Positions 5,745 to 8,834 of a stretch of DNA of 8,834 nt are shown piece after piece. The position numbers and the translations under genes were made by a program. The DNA comes from Pseudomonadota bacterium (GTDB lineage Bacteria > Pseudomonadota > Alphaproteobacteria > Acetobacterales > Acetobacteraceae), in the NCBI GenBank assembly GCA_021841985.1, contig JAKCCP010000133.1:1-8834 (forward strand), in the 5' to 3' direction. Each line of letters starts with the position of its first letter. Position 1 is the stretch's first letter. Below the pieces are notes generated by a model. That model worked only from the letters and a program-made list of their open reading frames with translations. It ran no database searches and was not told where the DNA came from.

Positions 5745-7871
5745 TCAGGGGTTTCCGGCGCCGGCCGCGAGCGCCGATTTCTGACGAACCGTTTCGAGGG
5801 CGGCGAGCACGCTGGTTTCGGTCAGGATCGGCGGCAGCACGATCGGCGGATGGTCGCCGCCGGGATAGAGAACATAGAGCGGCACGCCATCGTGGTTGAA
5901 CTGGCGCAAAAAGGCGGTGATCTCGGGATCCTGGCGCGTCCAGTCACCGACCATGTAGGTGACGTCGCGATCGGCGAGCGCGCGGCGGATTTCCGCCGAA
6001 TCCAGCGCCATGCGCTCATTGACGAGGCAGGTGACGCACCAGGCCGCGGTCATGTTCACGAGGACCGGCCGGCCGGTTGCGCGAAGCGCGGCGAGGGTCG
6101 CGGCGGAATAGGGGGTCGCGCCGCCCTCTCCGGCATTGGCCTCGGCCAGCGGCGGCGCCGGCAGGGCGACGGCGGCGAGGCCGGAGAGGATGGCAATGGC
6201 GGCAAGGACCGCGGTCAGAGCCACCGATTGGGTGATCCGGCGATGCCTCGGCGTCGGCGCCTGCTGGCTCACGCCAAGCACCCAGCCGGCGAAGCCGAGC
6301 AGCACCAATCCTGCGGCAAGCCCGAGCACCCCGGCCGATCCCGCCTCGCGGCTGACCACCCAGGCGAGCCAGGCGACGGCGCCATACATCGGAAACGCCA
6401 ATCCCTGGCGCAGCACTTCCATCCACCGCCCCGGCCGCGGCAAGACCCGCCCGAGCCCGGGCAGCAGCGCGAGCAGCAGATAAGGCGCCGCGAGCCCGAC
6501 CCCCATGGCGAGAAAGACGCCGAGGGCCGCCGCCGGCTTCGCCACCATCGCCGCCGCCAGCGCCGCCCCCATGAACGGCGCCGTGCAGGGGGTTGCGACC
6601 AGCACCGCGAGGAGACCGGTGAAGAACGAGCCGAGAAGGCCATGGCGCCCGGCAAAGCTTTGGCCAAATCCGGTCACGCCGCCGCCGAACGAGAACACCC
6701 CGGAGAGGTTGAGCCCGACCCCGAACAAAAGCCACGCCATGGCGGTGACCGAGGCCGGGGACTGGAACTGAAACCCCCAGCCCGCCGCCGCCCCGCTCGC
6801 GCGGAGCACGATCAACACCCCGCCGAGCACGACGAAGGTCGCCATCACGCCCGCGGCATAGGAAGCCGCATGGGAGAGCACGGCGCGCCGCCTGGCATAG
6901 CCGAATTGCGCGAGGCCGATCGCCTTCATCGCCAGGACCGGAAAGACGCAGGGCATGAAATTGAGGATCAGCCCGCCGAGCAGGCCGAAGATCAGGCTCT
7001 GCCACAGCGGCAGGGCGGTGCTGGAGGGAAGCGGCACGACGCCGGGATGGGCGGTCACGGCGACGGCGCGCGCTGGATCGCCATCGAATTCGACGACGCC
7101 GGTAAGATCGGCGTTGGCATCAAACCCCGGCAGCGTCGCCAGCGTCAGAAAAAACCGCTCATCCCCTTTGATCCGCGTCTCGTCGGCATCGGGATCGATC
7201 AACCCCGGACGGTCGGGGAAGAAATATGGCCGCCCGGCAAAAATCCGCGCCGCGCTGTCGTTTTTCGCCATCCGCGGGGTGACGACGAGCCTTCCCTCGG
7301 GCGTGATCACCGCCGGCCAGCCGAGGCTGTGCGGCAAGCGCGCGGCGGCGAACAAGGGGGCCTCCGCCGCCGGCCGAGCCGGGCCGGGCGGGAGGGTGAG
7401 ATGAAATTGCGCCTCCTCGGGCACGCAGAGCTTGGCGCAGACCAGCCAGGTGGCGTGGGCGGTGATGGTGAACGGGCCGGTTTGCCCGGCGGGCGGCGTG
7501 AAACGCTGGCCCAGCACCACCTCGCCGGTATAGCCGAACACCGTCACCGGCCCCTCGGTGATCCGCTCCGGCGCCGGCCAGACGAAATCGCCGGCGCCGC
7601 CAGGGGAAAGCGAGAGCGTCGGCGGCGCCCCGGCGGCGCCGGGGTTTTTCCAGTAGATGTGCCAGCCCGGAGCGAGCCGAAAGCGGAGCCCGAGGCGAAG
7701 CGGCGTGCCCGGGATGTAGGAATCGCTTTCGCTGATCAGGCTCACCGTGTCGCGCGGGGTGACGGAGGGAGCGCTTTCCGCCGCCCGCGCCGGGGTCGCC
7801 GCGCGCGGGCCGAACGCCGCCGCCAGCGCCAGCGCCAGCGCCAACGGCCTCAACCGCATGTCAAAACGCAT
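5745..7871 (-). CDS. DsbD/ScsB-like thiol:disulfide interchange protein
   Basis: This inner-membrane reductase is expected to pass electrons from cytoplasmic thioredoxin to periplasmic thiol proteins. The 708-residue chain has a signal peptide (1 to about 30, AxA-type site near PARAA) and a periplasmic N-terminal DsbD-alpha-like domain (about 35-285) with a CxxxC pair, Cys145/Cys149 (WLVCAKLC). The membrane domain has about eight helices (290-571), with Cys308 in FMPCVFPVL and Cys429 in VATPCTAPF. The C-terminal thioredoxin domain (about 585-700) has WCVTC (Cys612/Cys615) and a probable cis-proline at 664 (GVPLY). These six are the only cysteines in the protein, giving exactly three redox pairs. 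The ATG at 7871 is preceded by GGGGAAG with six-base spacing, which favours it over the in-frame ATG at 7859. An open frame continues to 8765 but is antisense to hrpB and is not part of the protein. Length and the CxxxC N-domain fit the ScsB-like branch better than classical E. coli DsbD. Confidence 0.94.
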   Translation of the reverse strand: MRFDMRLRPLALALALAAAFGPRAATPARAAESAPSVTPRDTVSLISESDSYIPGTPLRLGLRFRLAPGWHIYWKNPGAAGAPPTLSLSPGGAGDFVWPAPERITEGPVTVFGYTGEVVLGQRFTPPAGQTGPFTITAHATWLVCAKLCVPEEAQFHLTLPPGPARPAAEAPLFAAARLPHSLGWPAVITPEGRLVVTPRMAKNDSAARIFAGRPYFFPDRPGLIDPDADETRIKGDERFFLTLATLPGFDANADLTGVVEFDGDPARAVAVTAHPGVVPLPSSTALPLWQSLIFGLLGGLILNFMPCVFPVLAMKAIGLAQFGYARRRAVLSHAASYAAGVMATFVVLGGVLIVLRASGAAAGWGFQFQSPASVTAMAWLLFGVGLNLSGVFSFGGGVTGFGQSFAGRHGLLGSFFTGLLAVLVATPCTAPFMGAALAAAMVAKPAAALGVFLAMGVGLAAPYLLLALLPGLGRVLPRPGRWMEVLRQGLAFPMYGAVAWLAWVVSREAGSAGVLGLAAGLVLLGFAGWVLGVSQQAPTPRHRRITQSVALTAVLAAIAILSGLAAVALPAPPLAEANAGEGGATPYSAATLAALRATGRPVLVNMTAAWCVTCLVNERMALDSAEIRRALADRDVTYMVGDWTRQDPEITAFLRQFNHDGVPLYVLYPGGDHPPIVLPPILTETSVLAALETVRQKSALAAGAGNP

Positions 7872-7973
7872 CGCGAGCTTCCCCAATCCCTCATGACGGT
7901 TTCCGAACTTCACGCGATCGCATGGCCGCGCGCACCCTCTCGCGGCGGCAAAGCGCATGCTAGGAAGCGCGGC
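7872..7973. promoter_or_regulatory. Divergent intergenic region between dsbD-like gene and hrpB
   Basis: This 102-base stretch separates two divergent genes, so it should hold both promoters by position. It contains ribosome binding sites for each: GGGGAAG at 7884-7878 (minus) for the dsbD-like gene and AGGAAG at 7962-7967 (plus) for hrpB, six bases from the ATG. I find no convincing sigma70 -35/-10 pair and no operator-like dyad beyond an isolated GCGATCGC palindrome near 7914-7921. Promoter presence is inferred from geometry only. Confidence 0.55.
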
Positions 7974-8834
7974 ATGGATACCGCTTTCTCCCAACTGCCG
8001 ATGGCCGACGCACTGCCCGCGCTGCGCGCGGCGTTGTGCCTGCGGCCGAATGCCATTGTGGTCGCTCCGCCCGGCGCCGGCAAGACCACGCTGGTGCCGC
8101 CGGCGCTGCTCGATATTCCGTGGGCGGCCGGGCGTGAAGGCGGCGGGCGGATCCTGATGCTGGAGCCGCGGCGCCTCGCCGCCCGCGCCGCCGCGCGGCG
8201 CATGGCGGCGCTCCGCGGCGAGGCGGTCGGCGGCGTGGTCGGCTATCGCACCCGCGTCGATGCCGCGATCTCGGCCGCGACCCGGATCGAGGTCATCACC
8301 GAGGGGCTCCTGCTCCGCCGGCTGCTCGCCGATCCCGGGCTCGCGGGCGTGGCCGCGGTCATTCTCGACGAGGTCCATGAGCGCTCGCTGGAAGCCGATC
8401 TCGCGCTCGCGCTGCTGCGCGATCTGCAAATCCTGCTCCGCCCCGATCTCAGGCTGATCGCGATGTCGGCGACCGCCGAGAGCGATCGCCTCGCGGCGCA
8501 TCTCGATGCCGCCGTGATCACCTGCGCGGCGCGCCCGCACCCGGTCGAGATCAGCCATGCCGGCCGCGATCTCGTCGGCCCGCGCGACCTTCCCGAGGCG
8601 ATGGCGCGGGCGATTCGGGGCGCGCTCGCCATCGGCGATGCCATCGGCGATGCCACTGGCGATGCCACTGGCGGCGACATCCTCGCCTTCCTCCCCGGCA
8701 TGGCGGAGATCCGCCGGGTGATGGCGCTGCTGGAAGGCTGCGCGGCGACGGTGCTCGCCCTGCACGGCGACCTCTCCCCCGCCGAGCAGGATCGCGCGCT
8801 GAATATCGCCGCCGGGCGGCGCGTCGTGCTCGCG
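7974..8834 (+). CDS. hrpB: ATP-dependent DExH helicase HrpB (N-terminal part, runs off the window)
   Basis: The reading frame from ATG 7974 stays open for 287 codons to the last base, so the gene is cut by the window edge (the family is about 800 residues or more). It shows superfamily 2 DExH motifs in order: Walker A PPGAGKTT (32-39), motif Ia LEPRRLAARAAARRM (63-77), YRTRVD (91-96), TEGLLLRRL (109-117), motif II DEVHERSLEADL (132-143) and motif III MSAT (164-167). The second RecA domain then begins at DILAFLPGMAEIRRV (235-249) and ALHGDLSP. The LEPRRLAARAAA and LPGMAEIRRV signatures point to HrpB rather than HrpA. AGGAAG six bases upstream supports the start. The cellular role of HrpB is poorly defined in most bacteria. 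A four-residue repeat lies between the two RecA domains (separate entry). Confidence 0.95.
   Translation, partial: MDTAFSQLPMADALPALRAALCLRPNAIVVAPPGAGKTTLVPPALLDIPWAAGREGGGRILMLEPRRLAARAAARRMAALRGEAVGGVVGYRTRVDAAISAATRIEVITEGLLLRRLLADPGLAGVAAVILDEVHERSLEADLALALLRDLQILLRPDLRLIAMSATAESDRLAAHLDAAVITCAARPHPVEISHAGRDLVGPRDLPEAMARAIRGALAIGDAIGDATGDATGGDILAFLPGMAEIRRVMALLEGCAATVLALHGDLSPAEQDRALNIAAGRRVVLA
8631..8678 (+). repeat. 12-base tandem repeat inside hrpB
   Basis: Units are ATCGGCGATGCC at 8631-8642 and 8643-8654, ACTGGCGATGCC at 8655-8666, and a degenerate fourth copy at 8667-8678. The unit is four codons, so the frame is kept and the product reads IGDA-IGDA-TGDA-TGGD (residues 220-235). 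It lies just before the LAFLPGMAEIRR strand of the second RecA domain, in the inter-domain linker, where extra length would probably be tolerated. Confidence 0.9.

Noticed and set aside
8243..8701. 152-codon minus-strand frame inside hrpB with a repetitive MASP stretch
   Set aside because: The repeat is the reverse reading of the hrpB 12-base repeat. The plus-strand frame carries ordered helicase motifs.
7872..8765. N-terminal extension of the dsbD-like frame to about 1006 residues
   Set aside because: The extra stretch is antisense to hrpB, Arg/His/Gln-rich and unlike any DsbD. The signal peptide and ribosome binding site place the start at 7871.

Overview
The window is dense, GC-rich bacterial chromosome. 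Base composition, the SspB-alpha type adaptor, the class I iron-sulfur fumarase and the long DsbD/ScsB-like reductase all suggest an alphaproteobacterium, perhaps Rhodospirillales/Acetobacteraceae. That placement is inference from protein style, not a search. There are no rRNA or tRNA genes, CRISPR arrays, insertion sequences or phage genes that I can support. I see no undescribed system: this looks like ordinary core-genome sequence with a few local oddities.

Layout, right to left along the minus strand: dsbD-like thiol:disulfide reductase (5745-7871), EamA/DMT transporter (4896-5744), a 61-base gap, SspB-like ClpXP adaptor (4253-4834), class I fumarate hydratase (2590-4251), a small GLOD5-like VOC protein (2195-2593), queA (1160-2191), tgt (15-1163), and the first codons of one more gene (ATG at 18). 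Junctions are extremely tight: 0 bases between dsbD and the transporter, 1 base between sspB and fumarase, ATGA overlaps at fumarase/VOC, queA/tgt and tgt/next gene, and 3 bases between VOC and queA. These genes therefore very probably form one or two translationally coupled operons. On the plus strand hrpB (7974 to beyond 8834) diverges from dsbD across a 102-base region and is cut by the window edge.

Functionally, queA and tgt are two steps of queuosine tRNA modification. Tgt swaps a 7-deazaguanine base into tRNA and QueA adds the cyclopentene-forming ribosyl group from SAM. Fumarase serves the TCA cycle, SspB hands substrates to the ClpXP protease, and the DsbD-like protein carries reducing power to the periplasm. 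The VOC protein and the transporter have no assigned substrate. hrpB encodes a DExH helicase of uncertain role.

Points worth a second look are two in-frame short tandem repeats (15-base units in the tgt tail, 12-base units in hrpB), the sequence-end match to an Illumina adapter at bases 1-9, the conserved-looking SspB C-terminal ClpX-binding tail, and the VOC gene set between fumarase and queA.
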